Positions 34,893 to 43,944 of a DNA stretch of 44,765 nucleotides are shown here, piece by piece. The notes below the pieces were generated by a model. It searched no databases. It had not been told where the DNA came from and saw only the letters and a program-made list of their open reading frames with translations. The DNA is from a virus: positions 1 through 44,765 of IMG/VR virus record IMGVR_UViG_3300046413_001055; one strand, written 5' to 3'. The position numbers and the translations under genes were made by a program. Positions within the stretch are counted from its first letter, which is position 1. Each line of letters starts with the position of its first letter.

Positions 34893-37328
34893 ATGGCAGA
34901 TAGAAAAGGCGCCACAGGAGAAAAAAGTTATCGCTCTAGAAATAGAGCCATATCTGCACTTGTTCAAAATACTACCAATAAAAATATTGTTACGACTGAC
35001 TTATCTGGTGGTACAGATTCTGCATCTATAATAACACTTATTCAATCTGCTAATGATTCTGATAGAACTGCAGGATCTGTAAACTCGGTTCATCGAATTA
35101 CTTCATTATCACAGCTTGATACTCTTGCTACGCATACTGGATTAGGTGTTTTAAATGGTGAAGCAAAGGTTGGTGATTTAGCAATTCAGGTAAATCCACA
35201 CCGAAATTATGTTTTAACAAACATTGCTGCAGCTGCAGTATATATTAATACTGGCTTTCATGTACAAACAAATAACGGTACAATTACAAGATTACATTTT
35301 GATGTTGTTCCAACTGGCCAACTTCCTTCCCAAAATTTTGCAGTTGGTAGCGCGATTGCTACCAATATCAATGGAGCTGATGCCAGAACTGTAACTGGAG
35401 TGTCTGATACTGGTGGCAATTATAGTAAAGGATATTTAGATTTTACACCATCTGACGGTGGTTATCCACCCGGCTGGGATAATGAAACAGTTTGGGTTTC
35501 AACTTCGGTACAAACAACCTGGCAACCATTCTCATTTGATTCAGGTGAAGTAAAAGCCTTAATTGATAGTTCATTTATAAATGCTAGAGTTAATCCATTT
35601 GATTCATCTCATGTAGTTAATCTTGTAGATTCTGCATATATTGCACTTAGAGATAGATTCCAAGATTCTTCAGGAATTATTTCGATTGTTGATAGCGCCT
35701 ACGTTACCGCAAGAGCTGGTGGTGGAGTTGACTCAGCTGCAACTTTAGCTTTAATTAACTCTCGAATTAGTGATAGCGCAGTATCAACTGCATTTACATA
35801 TACCTACACTGCTACAGCTGGACAAACGGTATTTAGCGGCAATGATAACAACAGTAATTCTTTAAGATACAATGCAGGAGCAATTCAAGCATTTCAAAAC
35901 GGAGTTCTTTTAGTAGACACAGTCGATTATGCGGCTACTAGTGGCACTAGTTTTACATTAAATAGCGGAGCCACTGTTGGAGATATAATAAGTATTACAA
36001 AGTTTACCGGAGTTGCAAATAGCGGTACTCTTTCTCATACTCAATTTAAATATATTTCAGCTACGCCAGCAACTACATTCAGTGGTGCAGATGTAAATAA
36101 TAAAACTTTATCATATAATTCAGGTGAAGTACAAGTCTATTTAAATGGCCTTTTGCTTGTAGATTCAGATGACTATGTCGCAGCAAATGGAACATCGGTT
36201 GTTTTAACTTCAGCTACAGATTCAGGAGATGTTGTTAATATAAGCAAATTTGTTCAAGGCGATGGCGGCATGGCATTTAGATCGACAAATTTTGTTTATA
36301 CAACAGGAAGTCCTACAACAACCATTGCTGGATCTGATGATAATAATCTTACATTAAGTTATATTAACGATCAAGTACAAGTATTCAGAAATGGCATTCT
36401 GCTTATTGATTCGGCTGATTATACTGCAACAAATGGAACATCAGTTATTTTAAATCAAGCTACGAATGCTGCAGATACAGTTGCAATAACAGCATTTAGA
36501 GGCGTGTTAACAGGAGGACTAGATTCTGCTAATATTACAAATCTAGTTGATGCATCCTATGTGCAAGCTAGACAGAGCGCAGCTGGAATCGATTCTTCAA
36601 AAACAATTAACTTAATTGATTCAGCATACGTTCAAGCAAGACAAACAACAGGTGGTGGATTAGATTCTGCGGCTGTTATAGCACTTAGCCCTACAAATAG
36701 CACATCTAGATCTAGTTCATCAAATCCAATTTTAACTATCGAAGCAGGTACAACATTACAGCATTCAGGTTGGACAGATTCGGCTGGTACAAACTCACCT
36801 CCTTATGTTAACGCAGCGCAAATAAGAAAAGGTGGATTAGTACAAATTGGTAGTAATTTAACCGGTAGCCAAGCAGTACAATCTTTAAGAGAACGTCAGC
36901 AATATATGTACCAAAATTGCTTTTATGTAGCTCCTTCTGCAAATACTGGCATAGACATTCTTAGATACACAATGCTTGATGTGGCTGATGATGCAGTACC
37001 AAGCAATAGCGAGGTATATGGTAGAGTGAATTGGATATGTTGGGCTGGTGGTCATACGAATGCTACAGGTAACGGATCAATACACACAATAGGCACTATC
37101 GATTATAATGGTGCATCACCATCAAATGGTACATCCCATACACATGCTGATGGCAATTCTCCTAGTTTTGCATGGAATCATAGTAACTTTGTTTCTACAT
37201 TAAATATACAAGGATCTGGTAATAGTGCAAATGTTGGTTACTTTACTGTTTTTGTACAAATATTATTTACTCATGGCGCAGGTGCTCGTGGTTCGTCAAT
37301 ATATTATAAATTAGAGGAGTTAGTCTAA
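34893..37328 (+). CDS. Tail fibre protein with DSA linkers and beta modules
   Basis: An 811-residue protein. An N-terminal basic segment ends RNRAISALVQNTTN, related to short tags on its neighbours. Residues about 220-280 and 550-600 carry DSAYVQARQ-type linkers. Residues about 300-540 hold three beta modules of the NG(L/I/V)LLxDSxDYxxxNGTSV type also found in the giant fibre. The C-terminal 200 residues have Trp and His-rich stretches (SIHTIGTIDYNG, TSHTHADGNSPSFAWNHSNF) and end FVQILFTHGAGARGSSIYYK. It is likely a fibre with its own tip domain. GATAAATA at 34879, a variant late octamer, overlaps the ribosome binding site region but is weak. Confidence 0.72.
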   Translation: MADRKGATGEKSYRSRNRAISALVQNTTNKNIVTTDLSGGTDSASIITLIQSANDSDRTAGSVNSVHRITSLSQLDTLATHTGLGVLNGEAKVGDLAIQVNPHRNYVLTNIAAAAVYINTGFHVQTNNGTITRLHFDVVPTGQLPSQNFAVGSAIATNINGADARTVTGVSDTGGNYSKGYLDFTPSDGGYPPGWDNETVWVSTSVQTTWQPFSFDSGEVKALIDSSFINARVNPFDSSHVVNLVDSAYIALRDRFQDSSGIISIVDSAYVTARAGGGVDSAATLALINSRISDSAVSTAFTYTYTATAGQTVFSGNDNNSNSLRYNAGAIQAFQNGVLLVDTVDYAATSGTSFTLNSGATVGDIISITKFTGVANSGTLSHTQFKYISATPATTFSGADVNNKTLSYNSGEVQVYLNGLLLVDSDDYVAANGTSVVLTSATDSGDVVNISKFVQGDGGMAFRSTNFVYTTGSPTTTIAGSDDNNLTLSYINDQVQVFRNGILLIDSADYTATNGTSVILNQATNAADTVAITAFRGVLTGGLDSANITNLVDASYVQARQSAAGIDSSKTINLIDSAYVQARQTTGGGLDSAAVIALSPTNSTSRSSSSNPILTIEAGTTLQHSGWTDSAGTNSPPYVNAAQIRKGGLVQIGSNLTGSQAVQSLRERQQYMYQNCFYVAPSANTGIDILRYTMLDVADDAVPSNSEVYGRVNWICWAGGHTNATGNGSIHTIGTIDYNGASPSNGTSHTHADGNSPSFAWNHSNFVSTLNIQGSGNSANVGYFTVFVQILFTHGAGARGSSIYYKLEELV

Positions 37329-37519
37329 TGTCTGATGATTATACTTTTGGCAGCACTGTTGAAGAAAAAAATCAAATTATAATTGCAAAAAGACAAGCTG
37401 CTTATATGGAACAATTAGGTAGTTGGCAAGATCAGCTTCATATGATATATGATGATGAAGCAAATTGGCGTGCAAAAGTAGCAGAAATAAAAACACAATA
37501 TCCGAAGGAAACCGAGTAA
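37328..37519 (+). CDS. Small charged protein between fibre genes
   Basis: A 63-residue protein that starts and ends in TAATG overlaps with two fibre genes. It is hydrophilic and probably helical (EKNQIIIAKRQAAYMEQLGS, then WRAKVAEIKTQYPKE). Small helical proteins coded next to fibres are often assembly chaperones or adaptor subunits; that role is a guess here. No family was recognised. Confidence 0.55.
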   Translation: MSDDYTFGSTVEEKNQIIIAKRQAAYMEQLGSWQDQLHMIYDDEANWRAKVAEIKTQYPKETE

Positions 37520-39096
37520 TGACTAGAAATGCTGATATCGCAAATATGCTTGGTAAAACTGAAGCAGATAATGCTTCGAACAATTCGTTATTTAGTTCGG
37601 GTGGAGTAACATCTTATGATTCTATTGGTGCATTACCAGGTACTCACACTATTGGAGATCAGGCTTTTGTAACATCAGTATCACGTTTATATTTTTCAAA
37701 TGGTACTGGTTGGTATAGCCAAAATATAGTTAACGCAAATCCAAGATGGGCTGATAGCGTTGGATCAGGAGTTGGGGAACCTGCTGCAACATACGATATT
37801 GTTGATTCTGCAACTCCATTAATTGTAAAAGCAATTGGAGTTGATAGTGATGCATTACCTCTTACTAATTCAATTGTCTTGCCTGATTCAGCTCAATATG
37901 TTTTTAATATGACTCAAGATTCAAGTGTATTTACATTCACACCAAAAACATTAGCACAAGCAACCGCTTCTTCTGTGGCTGGCCTTATTGATTCAGATGC
38001 TGCAGAAGTTGGTGTAACATTTAAAGTAACAGATGGTATTGCTATATTATCAAAACCATCAATTATTAAATATGCATGGAACTCTACCTTTATTGGAGCT
38101 TATACTGGATATACAACATTTACTGGCAATAATGGCCAAGTAATGCACATGACTCATCCTGCAGAACGCAATGGCACCGGTACTTATATACAAATGGGTG
38201 TATCAGCTGGTGATATAATTAGATTTGCTATGATAGCAGGTTCTGGCGGTGCAGGTATTCAGACTAGTGCGGCTTCTGGTGGTTGGGGTCTTGCTCAATA
38301 TACTGTACCCGCGGGTGTAACAGAATTAACTGCATATGCTGGTGGAGCTGGTCAACATCATATCAATGGTAATAATATTAGAGGTGAAGGTGGAACTATT
38401 GGTGGTGGTAGTTCAGGTCTTATGGCTGGAACAGTTAGCGGTAATGCAGGCAATCCAACTTATTCAGTAGGCTCAGGTGGAGGTGGTTATAGCGGATTGT
38501 TTAAAGGTTTAACTACAGCTGGTGGAACATTTGCTAATACAGTCTTGTTAGTTGGCGGTTCTGGAGGTAGTGGAAACTGGAATGGGCCGAGTGCTATAGG
38601 CGGTTATGGCGGTACTTTTAATAGTTCGGCCGGTGCTGGTGGTGGGTACAACGGCGGCGGTGGTCAAGGTGGTACTACATCTGCTGGAGGAGCACGTGGT
38701 ACAAACGTAGCATCTTACTCGCTTTTAGATGGATCAGCCGGTAGTCAATTACAAGGCGGTACAGGATCTACAAGTCAATACGATGGAGGTGGCGGTGGCG
38801 GTGCAGGTTATTATGGCGGCGGAGGAGGCTCTGGCGGTGGAGGATATAATTCTGGCGGCGGTGGAGGAGGATCTGGGTATCTAGATACTGCTAATGCTGT
38901 AGTAGATGGTGGCAACTATGGAGGAGGTAACACTACTCCAACTACCTCAGCTTTTCAAGCTTTAGTCAGAACATATAGTGGAGCATCTAATTTTATAATG
39001 CCAACAGGAAATTGGGGTGGAGGAACAGCTCATGCTATTGATAACTTTGGCGCTGACGGTTATGCAGGATTTATGGTTCTTTGGAAAACGAATTAA
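37519..39096 (+). CDS. Modular adhesin with long polyglycine C-terminus
   Basis: A 525-residue protein. I chose the ATG at 37519 rather than the upstream in-frame ATG at 37465, because it overlaps the previous stop (TAATG) and yields the N-terminal tag TRNADIANMLGKTEADNASN matching neighbours. The shared module follows (SYDSIGALPGTHTIGDQAFV through SSVFTFTPKTLAQA and KVTDGIAILSKPSI). The last 250 residues are strongly Gly-rich, with runs GGGGGGAGYYGGGGGSGGGG and SGGGGGGSGYLD. This is an extreme glycine sheet, reminiscent of polyglycine II receptor-binding domains. The end reads NFGADGYAGFMVLWKTN. Confidence 0.75.
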   Translation: MTRNADIANMLGKTEADNASNNSLFSSGGVTSYDSIGALPGTHTIGDQAFVTSVSRLYFSNGTGWYSQNIVNANPRWADSVGSGVGEPAATYDIVDSATPLIVKAIGVDSDALPLTNSIVLPDSAQYVFNMTQDSSVFTFTPKTLAQATASSVAGLIDSDAAEVGVTFKVTDGIAILSKPSIIKYAWNSTFIGAYTGYTTFTGNNGQVMHMTHPAERNGTGTYIQMGVSAGDIIRFAMIAGSGGAGIQTSAASGGWGLAQYTVPAGVTELTAYAGGAGQHHINGNNIRGEGGTIGGGSSGLMAGTVSGNAGNPTYSVGSGGGGYSGLFKGLTTAGGTFANTVLLVGGSGGSGNWNGPSAIGGYGGTFNSSAGAGGGYNGGGGQGGTTSAGGARGTNVASYSLLDGSAGSQLQGGTGSTSQYDGGGGGGAGYYGGGGGSGGGGYNSGGGGGGSGYLDTANAVVDGGNYGGGNTTPTTSAFQALVRTYSGASNFIMPTGNWGGGTAHAIDNFGADGYAGFMVLWKTN

Positions 39097-39597
39097 AATG
39101 AATATAAATAGGTAATATTATAGGAAATAAAATCAATTATGACTAGCAGAACAAGAGATATTGTAAGAATACTCGGCAAAACCGAAGCTGCAAACGCTTC
39201 GAATAATGCTTTGCTTAACACTGCGTCAGATGTTGGTAAAATTGCTACTGTTGCAACAATTAATGATTTACCAGCAACTCATTCTGTCGGCGATCAAATT
39301 TTTGTGACTGGTGTATCACGTTTATATTTTTCAAACGGTAGTGGTTGGTATAGTCAAAACATTATCAATGCTAATCCACGGTGGGCCGATAGTGTTGGAT
39401 CAGGAGTTGGTGAACCTAATGGAACACTAACAATTGTTGATTCTGCAACACCACTCATTGTAAGAGCAGTCGGTGTTGATAGTGATGCATTACCTCTTAC
39501 TACTTCAGTTACTCTTCCTGATTCAGCACAATATGTATTTACTACATCCTCAGATTCAAGTGTATTTACATTCACACCAAAAACATTAGCACAAGCA
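37917..39597 (+). repeat. 46-bp identical block shared by two paralogous adhesins
   Basis: Bases 37917-37962 and 39552-39597 are identical, starting AGATTCAAGTGTATTTACAT and encoding DSSVFTFTPKTLAQA. The flanking module sequences are also very similar. The identity at synonymous sites suggests recent duplication or gene conversion between the two adhesin genes. Confidence 0.75.
39103..39110 (+). promoter_or_regulatory. T4-type late promoter octamer TATAAATA
   Basis: Exact octamer in the 42-bp gap, seven bases after the stop of the Gly-rich adhesin and about 30 bases before the ATG at 39139. AGGAAA at 39122 is the ribosome binding site. Confidence 0.7.
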
Positions 39598-40605
39598 CAA
39601 GCTTCTTCTGTGGCTGGTCTTATTGATTCAAATAGTGCTAACATCAGTGTAACATTTAAAGTAACAGATGGTATTTCTATTTTATCAAAACCAGCAATCA
39701 TAACATATCAATGGCTATCTACTGGTTTAGGTCAAAGAAATATGTTTGGAGCATCTGGTATGCTTACTCTTGGATGGTTAGACGGTGTGACCGGTAGAGC
39801 ACCATATAGACTTTTAACTTATGATAATGCAAAAGATCCTGGTTACTTTATGTGTACCGCCGAGGGTTTAAATCCAACTCAAGGTGATGATGCTCCAGTA
39901 AGAACTTATAGAGTAAATGCAACTGGAACAGACTTTCACACAAATGCAAATTCTACTGGTGCAACCACCATGCCATGGGGTGGTAATCCAAGTGATACAC
40001 TAGTAACCACAAGACATTTGACTATAGATCCACAAGAAAATTATTTATATGGCGCGAGCTACAACGATGATGATGTTCATAGAGGATCATTTAATGGTGA
40101 TTATACGAATCCAGTAATAGGAAGCTTTTCAGTATATTTTAGCGGTACTGATGCTACGCGTCTGCATTGGGGCGGCACACTTGGTCACGATGGTAATGCT
40201 ATATTTATGCATCAGCAAAAGCAAACAGTGACTTCAGTTCAAATGACAGGAACCTCTGCTTATGGTGCGGCAAATAATTCGGCAAGGGATATTGGATTAT
40301 CAGCTACCGTCAGCAACACTTACTATGGTACTGTTATAGCATATGATCCATATTCACAATGTTATTATTACGGGGCAGGTGGTTTGTATCCATCTCAAGT
40401 TAGAGTTATGGACCAAGCTGGAACACATATTAGCGCGTTTAATACTGGTGAAAGTGTTGATAATATTAACGCAATGTGTGTTATTCGTGATGGCTTATGG
40501 GTTCAATATAATAGTAATCAAACAAAAATATTTGTAAGAGGAAACACAGCTAATCCAAATTGGGATGCTAGTCGTGAAAGCGCAATTTGGACAGCTTTTA
40601 GATAA
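39139..40605 (+). CDS. Modular adhesin with propeller-like C-terminus
   Basis: A 488-residue protein with the N-terminal tag TSRTRDIVRILGKTEAANAS and the shared module (GDQIFVTGVSRLYFSNGSGW to KVTDGISILSKPAI) over residues about 1-190. The C-terminal 300 residues have short repeated strand pairs such as LTIDPQENYLYGASYNDDDV, TLGHDGNAIFMHQQKQ and VIAYDPYSQCYYYGAGGLYP, which look like beta-propeller blades of the NHL or lactonase type, though blade count is uncertain. It has its own late promoter. Probably another receptor-binding variant. Confidence 0.7.
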   Translation: MTSRTRDIVRILGKTEAANASNNALLNTASDVGKIATVATINDLPATHSVGDQIFVTGVSRLYFSNGSGWYSQNIINANPRWADSVGSGVGEPNGTLTIVDSATPLIVRAVGVDSDALPLTTSVTLPDSAQYVFTTSSDSSVFTFTPKTLAQAQASSVAGLIDSNSANISVTFKVTDGISILSKPAIITYQWLSTGLGQRNMFGASGMLTLGWLDGVTGRAPYRLLTYDNAKDPGYFMCTAEGLNPTQGDDAPVRTYRVNATGTDFHTNANSTGATTMPWGGNPSDTLVTTRHLTIDPQENYLYGASYNDDDVHRGSFNGDYTNPVIGSFSVYFSGTDATRLHWGGTLGHDGNAIFMHQQKQTVTSVQMTGTSAYGAANNSARDIGLSATVSNTYYGTVIAYDPYSQCYYYGAGGLYPSQVRVMDQAGTHISAFNTGESVDNINAMCVIRDGLWVQYNSNQTKIFVRGNTANPNWDASRESAIWTAFR

Positions 40606-40633
40606 ATGATTAAAAAACTAGGAAAATAATAAG

Positions 40634-42178
40634 ATGAGTAGAAATCAATTATTAGCAACATTAGTTCAAGATTCGTCTGGTGATATTACACTCGATCGTC
40701 TTGATAAGCTTGTTGATAATACAATCGAACCAGAGATTTTAAATGCTGCTGTAGATGTTGATTCTGCTGGTCATCACCCTGACTGGAAATGGTCATGGAA
40801 TCCTACTACTTTACCATACGCTAGAGAAAATATTACAATGCAGGCGCAGAATGACGTGCCAATTTATAAAAGCGGTACTTATTCTCTTATTAATTTTACT
40901 GCCTTTAGAATGCGGGATTCTGCAACTCAAACACATAAAATGTATTTAAAATGGATTGAAGAGCCTGGATTGAATAACTTAGTAGATTGGGTAACATATG
41001 ATAGTGGAAATTTCACATTTGAAGGAGTAACCGGAGATTCATCAACTCGTGCACAACGATTACGATGGACTGTTCCAGCGTCTTATACTATTCCATCATT
41101 AAATACTTCTACTGTTAATTATAATGTAGGAGCAGTTTCAGGAGCGTATGTACACACTGGAGTTCAGATGGGTCAAAACACCGCGATTGGACCATTACGC
41201 AGAGGCAATACATACAATTTTGTTTTAGATGCAACTACAGCTGGTCATCCATTTTATTTATCAACAGATGATGGTACAGGTTATATATCTAATAACTATG
41301 TTGGTGAATATCTCCATGGTGTTACAAATTCAAGAGGTACTAATGGAACTGTAACCTTTGTAGTTCCAGATTCTGCGCCTAGCACAATGACTTATCAATG
41401 TGGTGTACATTCTGCGATGCGCGGTAATATTACTATTAAAGATTTAAAAACAGATAGTAATGGCTCAGGTCAAGATACAATATATTTTCAACATAGCCAA
41501 GAAGGCCACGCTACTCCTTCACCGGTAAAAGCTGTACCATCTATTGTTGGTCAAATGTGTTTAACGTATGACGCAGCTAAAACAAAGTATGTTCCTCAAG
41601 ATTTGCGGGAGTATATGGAAAAAACAGCTTCATTCACTTCAAAAATTAGAGAAGAAATAAAAGCACAATCGGTAGATTCTTCTAAAACATTAGGTTTATT
41701 AAGAACAAAAAATATTCTTAATAGTTCTAATGTATTTACTGCTGCAGGACTTGATTCTGCAAAAGTTACTAATTTAGTACAAACATCAGTTATAGACTCA
41801 GATTATGTTGCTACTAAGTTAGGATTTACAGATGCTGCTTCATCATCTGTTCAAAAAGAACAAAATACAACTCTTGTTCAAGATGGAGCATTAAGTGTAC
41901 TCACTGGTACTGCTCGATGGTATTCTCCTCGAAATGTACAAATTACAAAAATAAGATCACATGTTACTGTTGCACCGGCAGGAGCAAATTTAAATTTAGA
42001 TCTGAAGAAAAACGGTGTAAGCATTCAAACTTTTAATATAACTGCAGGATCAACAACATCAGTTAACACTGGGTTGACACATAACATTAGCGAAGGCGAT
42101 TATTTGACAGTAGATATTACTCAAATTGGATCATCTACTGCAGGTAGCAATTTAAATATCGTCATATCGTACAAATAA
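40634..42178 (+). CDS. Fibre protein with cupredoxin-like domain
   Basis: A 514-residue protein with AGGAAAATAAT before the ATG. It begins MSRNQLLATLVQDSSGDITL, then a domain with NMxL-type strands to about residue 155. Residues about 158-270 form a cupredoxin-like domain: H205 (AGHPFYLST), C256, H259 and M262 (QCGVHSAMRG), preceded by TFVVPDSAPSTMTY. A DSSKTLGLL and LDSAKVTNLV linker region follows. The last 90 residues are a beta-sandwich (NLDLKKNGVSIQTFNI, SEGDYLTVDITQIG) like the tip of the protein at 2360. Copper binding is a prediction from ligand spacing only. Confidence 0.68.
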   Translation: MSRNQLLATLVQDSSGDITLDRLDKLVDNTIEPEILNAAVDVDSAGHHPDWKWSWNPTTLPYARENITMQAQNDVPIYKSGTYSLINFTAFRMRDSATQTHKMYLKWIEEPGLNNLVDWVTYDSGNFTFEGVTGDSSTRAQRLRWTVPASYTIPSLNTSTVNYNVGAVSGAYVHTGVQMGQNTAIGPLRRGNTYNFVLDATTAGHPFYLSTDDGTGYISNNYVGEYLHGVTNSRGTNGTVTFVVPDSAPSTMTYQCGVHSAMRGNITIKDLKTDSNGSGQDTIYFQHSQEGHATPSPVKAVPSIVGQMCLTYDAAKTKYVPQDLREYMEKTASFTSKIREEIKAQSVDSSKTLGLLRTKNILNSSNVFTAAGLDSAKVTNLVQTSVIDSDYVATKLGFTDAASSSVQKEQNTTLVQDGALSVLTGTARWYSPRNVQITKIRSHVTVAPAGANLNLDLKKNGVSIQTFNITAGSTTSVNTGLTHNISEGDYLTVDITQIGSSTAGSNLNIVISYK

Positions 42179-42190
42179 GGAGAAAAAATT

Positions 42191-42466
42191 ATGGCATGGG
42201 ATTCAGATGCTAAACAATCTGCATTAACGACTTTTAATCTTGTAGATTCCGTCGGAGCTCCGATGTTAGCATCGGGTATCAATTGGGATTCTGCACACTG
42301 GTATCGCATCGAAGGTGTAACTGACGATGAATTACCATATTTAATTACAAATCACAAAATGGGCACAGAAGAAATTGGACGGCAATCTGGTGGAATAACA
42401 AATATATTGGTTTTAGGTGGCCATGATCATGATTCATCAAACAGCGATCTAGAGGAGCTACACTAA
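42191..42466 (+). CDS. Small unrecognised virion-linked protein
   Basis: A 91-residue protein with AAGGAGAAAAAATT as strong ribosome binding site and TAATG coupling to the next gene. It contains DSDAKQS, VDSVGAP and WDSAHWY motifs and a His/Asp-rich tail (GGHDHDSSNSDLEELH). It may be an adaptor for the larger protein that follows. No family recognised. Confidence 0.55.
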   Translation: MAWDSDAKQSALTTFNLVDSVGAPMLASGINWDSAHWYRIEGVTDDELPYLITNHKMGTEEIGRQSGGITNILVLGGHDHDSSNSDLEELH

Positions 42467-43659
42467 TGGCATATTTAAAACTAGTTATGAACCATACACA
42501 ATGGGGCGGCTCAACTAATATGTCTAATGCCGCGCATCGATGGTATGTTATGCACGAGATTCAAGAATTCTTGAATGGTAACCATACAGCAACAAGTGAT
42601 ATGAATTCAACATATATTAATACTGCTGCTTCAGTAATTATTAATGACACTGCTGATAGACCATCTGCAAACATTTATAGAAGCATTGCGGGTAATAATT
42701 CGAGTGCAGCATCTTATAATAATCAATATATTCAATTCAAAAAATATCATTATGGTAACCAAGAAACTGGTAGCACTGATACAAATTTTGGATCGTATAA
42801 TTATATTTTTATTCGGTGGTATGATACATACGGTTTGATGTGTCGTACTATGGATAAAGCCCTTTCTCAATCATTTCCTTATAGTACCGGAAATACAGCT
42901 GGTACTTGGACTGGAGATACAGGCACATCTCAGTGGAGATTTCCTATGTATCCGGGACAATGTTATGCTATTCATGTTATTATGACTAATAAAATGTTTG
43001 GTATGTGGGTTGAACATTCTAATGTAACAACTGATAAATTTTACACTCATGTACTTACTGATCTTGAGTTTAATCCTGATCTTATGAGACATACGTGGTC
43101 CGGTAATAATTTTTATTGTCCGCAATATACAATTAACGCGGCAGATAATAGACTTAGAGTAGATGCAGATTCGTCGGCTTCGAATACTAGTACTACTAGT
43201 AATTCAAAGCGTTTAACTGTGGGTATGAAACATAGAGTAGGAGCAAACGGTATTGTTAATCCGAATCCTTCTCCAGGTTCTTATTATCATTGGGGTTATC
43301 CAAGCACGACAGCCGCATATTACTATTATCCTTCGTATTTTCCGGCTCCATGGTATGATATGCCAACACAAATACCTGTAGCAAATGGTGATACTGGATA
43401 TTTGATGCAACCATTAACAGCATGGCCAAATACTGGCTATGTGAATAGAAACGGCAATCATTATGATTATCATGGTTATCCAAGAATGATGAATATTTGG
43501 AGAACAAATGATGAGGCATTTGGTTACGGTGAAAGAGTATCAAAAGATGGTAAATACTATAGAGCCTTCAGAATTCATCGCTGTGGTGGAGGATATGGAA
43601 ATCATGATGGCTTATATAGAAATGCATGTTATTTAGTCCCAGAGGGAAGAGGCGACTAG
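42466..43659 (+). CDS. Aromatic- and histidine-rich putative adhesin
   Basis: A 397-residue protein that starts MAYLKLVMNHTQWGGSTNMS and continues with a helix-like AAHRWYVMHEIQEFLNG. Residues about 260-330 are packed with Tyr, Pro and His (PGSYYHWGYPSTTAAYYYYP). The end (FRIHRCGGGYGNHDGLYRNA then CYLVPEGRGD) has two Cys that might bridge. High aromatic content fits carbohydrate or surface binding. It is probably part of a tail tip; no defined family was recognised. Confidence 0.58.
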   Translation: MAYLKLVMNHTQWGGSTNMSNAAHRWYVMHEIQEFLNGNHTATSDMNSTYINTAASVIINDTADRPSANIYRSIAGNNSSAASYNNQYIQFKKYHYGNQETGSTDTNFGSYNYIFIRWYDTYGLMCRTMDKALSQSFPYSTGNTAGTWTGDTGTSQWRFPMYPGQCYAIHVIMTNKMFGMWVEHSNVTTDKFYTHVLTDLEFNPDLMRHTWSGNNFYCPQYTINAADNRLRVDADSSASNTSTTSNSKRLTVGMKHRVGANGIVNPNPSPGSYYHWGYPSTTAAYYYYPSYFPAPWYDMPTQIPVANGDTGYLMQPLTAWPNTGYVNRNGNHYDYHGYPRMMNIWRTNDEAFGYGERVSKDGKYYRAFRIHRCGGGYGNHDGLYRNACYLVPEGRGD

Positions 43660-43662
43660 TAA

Positions 43663-43944
43663 TTGGCTGATGTTCTCTTAAGTAGGCCTTTAGATTCTGC
43701 AGGCCACGATATTATATTAAATACAGCACGCGAACTGTTAATGTGGGATAGTGTGTCTGGAGTAGATATAATTCTTGGTTTTCAGGATTCTGATAATTTA
43801 TTAATAACATCGGTAGCTGCAGGAGGTGCAAGTCAATCATCTCTTGACTCAGCAAACGCTTTAATAGTTACTTTACGTGCTTCACTAGATTCTGCAGAAA
43901 ATGCAAGTGGAGGTAGCACAAATGCCCAGAGGTGGATAGCATGA
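43663..43944 (+). CDS. Small DS-motif protein with TTG start
   Basis: A 93-residue protein read from a TTG start, with GAGGGAAGAGG upstream as ribosome binding site; there is no in-frame ATG near the start. It contains LDSAGHDI, WDSVSGVD, LDSANALI and LDSAENAS. The stop overlaps the next gene's start in ATGA. It may be a linker or adaptor subunit for fibre assembly. The start is the least certain part. Confidence 0.5.
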   Translation: MADVLLSRPLDSAGHDIILNTARELLMWDSVSGVDIILGFQDSDNLLITSVAAGGASQSSLDSANALIVTLRASLDSAENASGGSTNAQRWIA

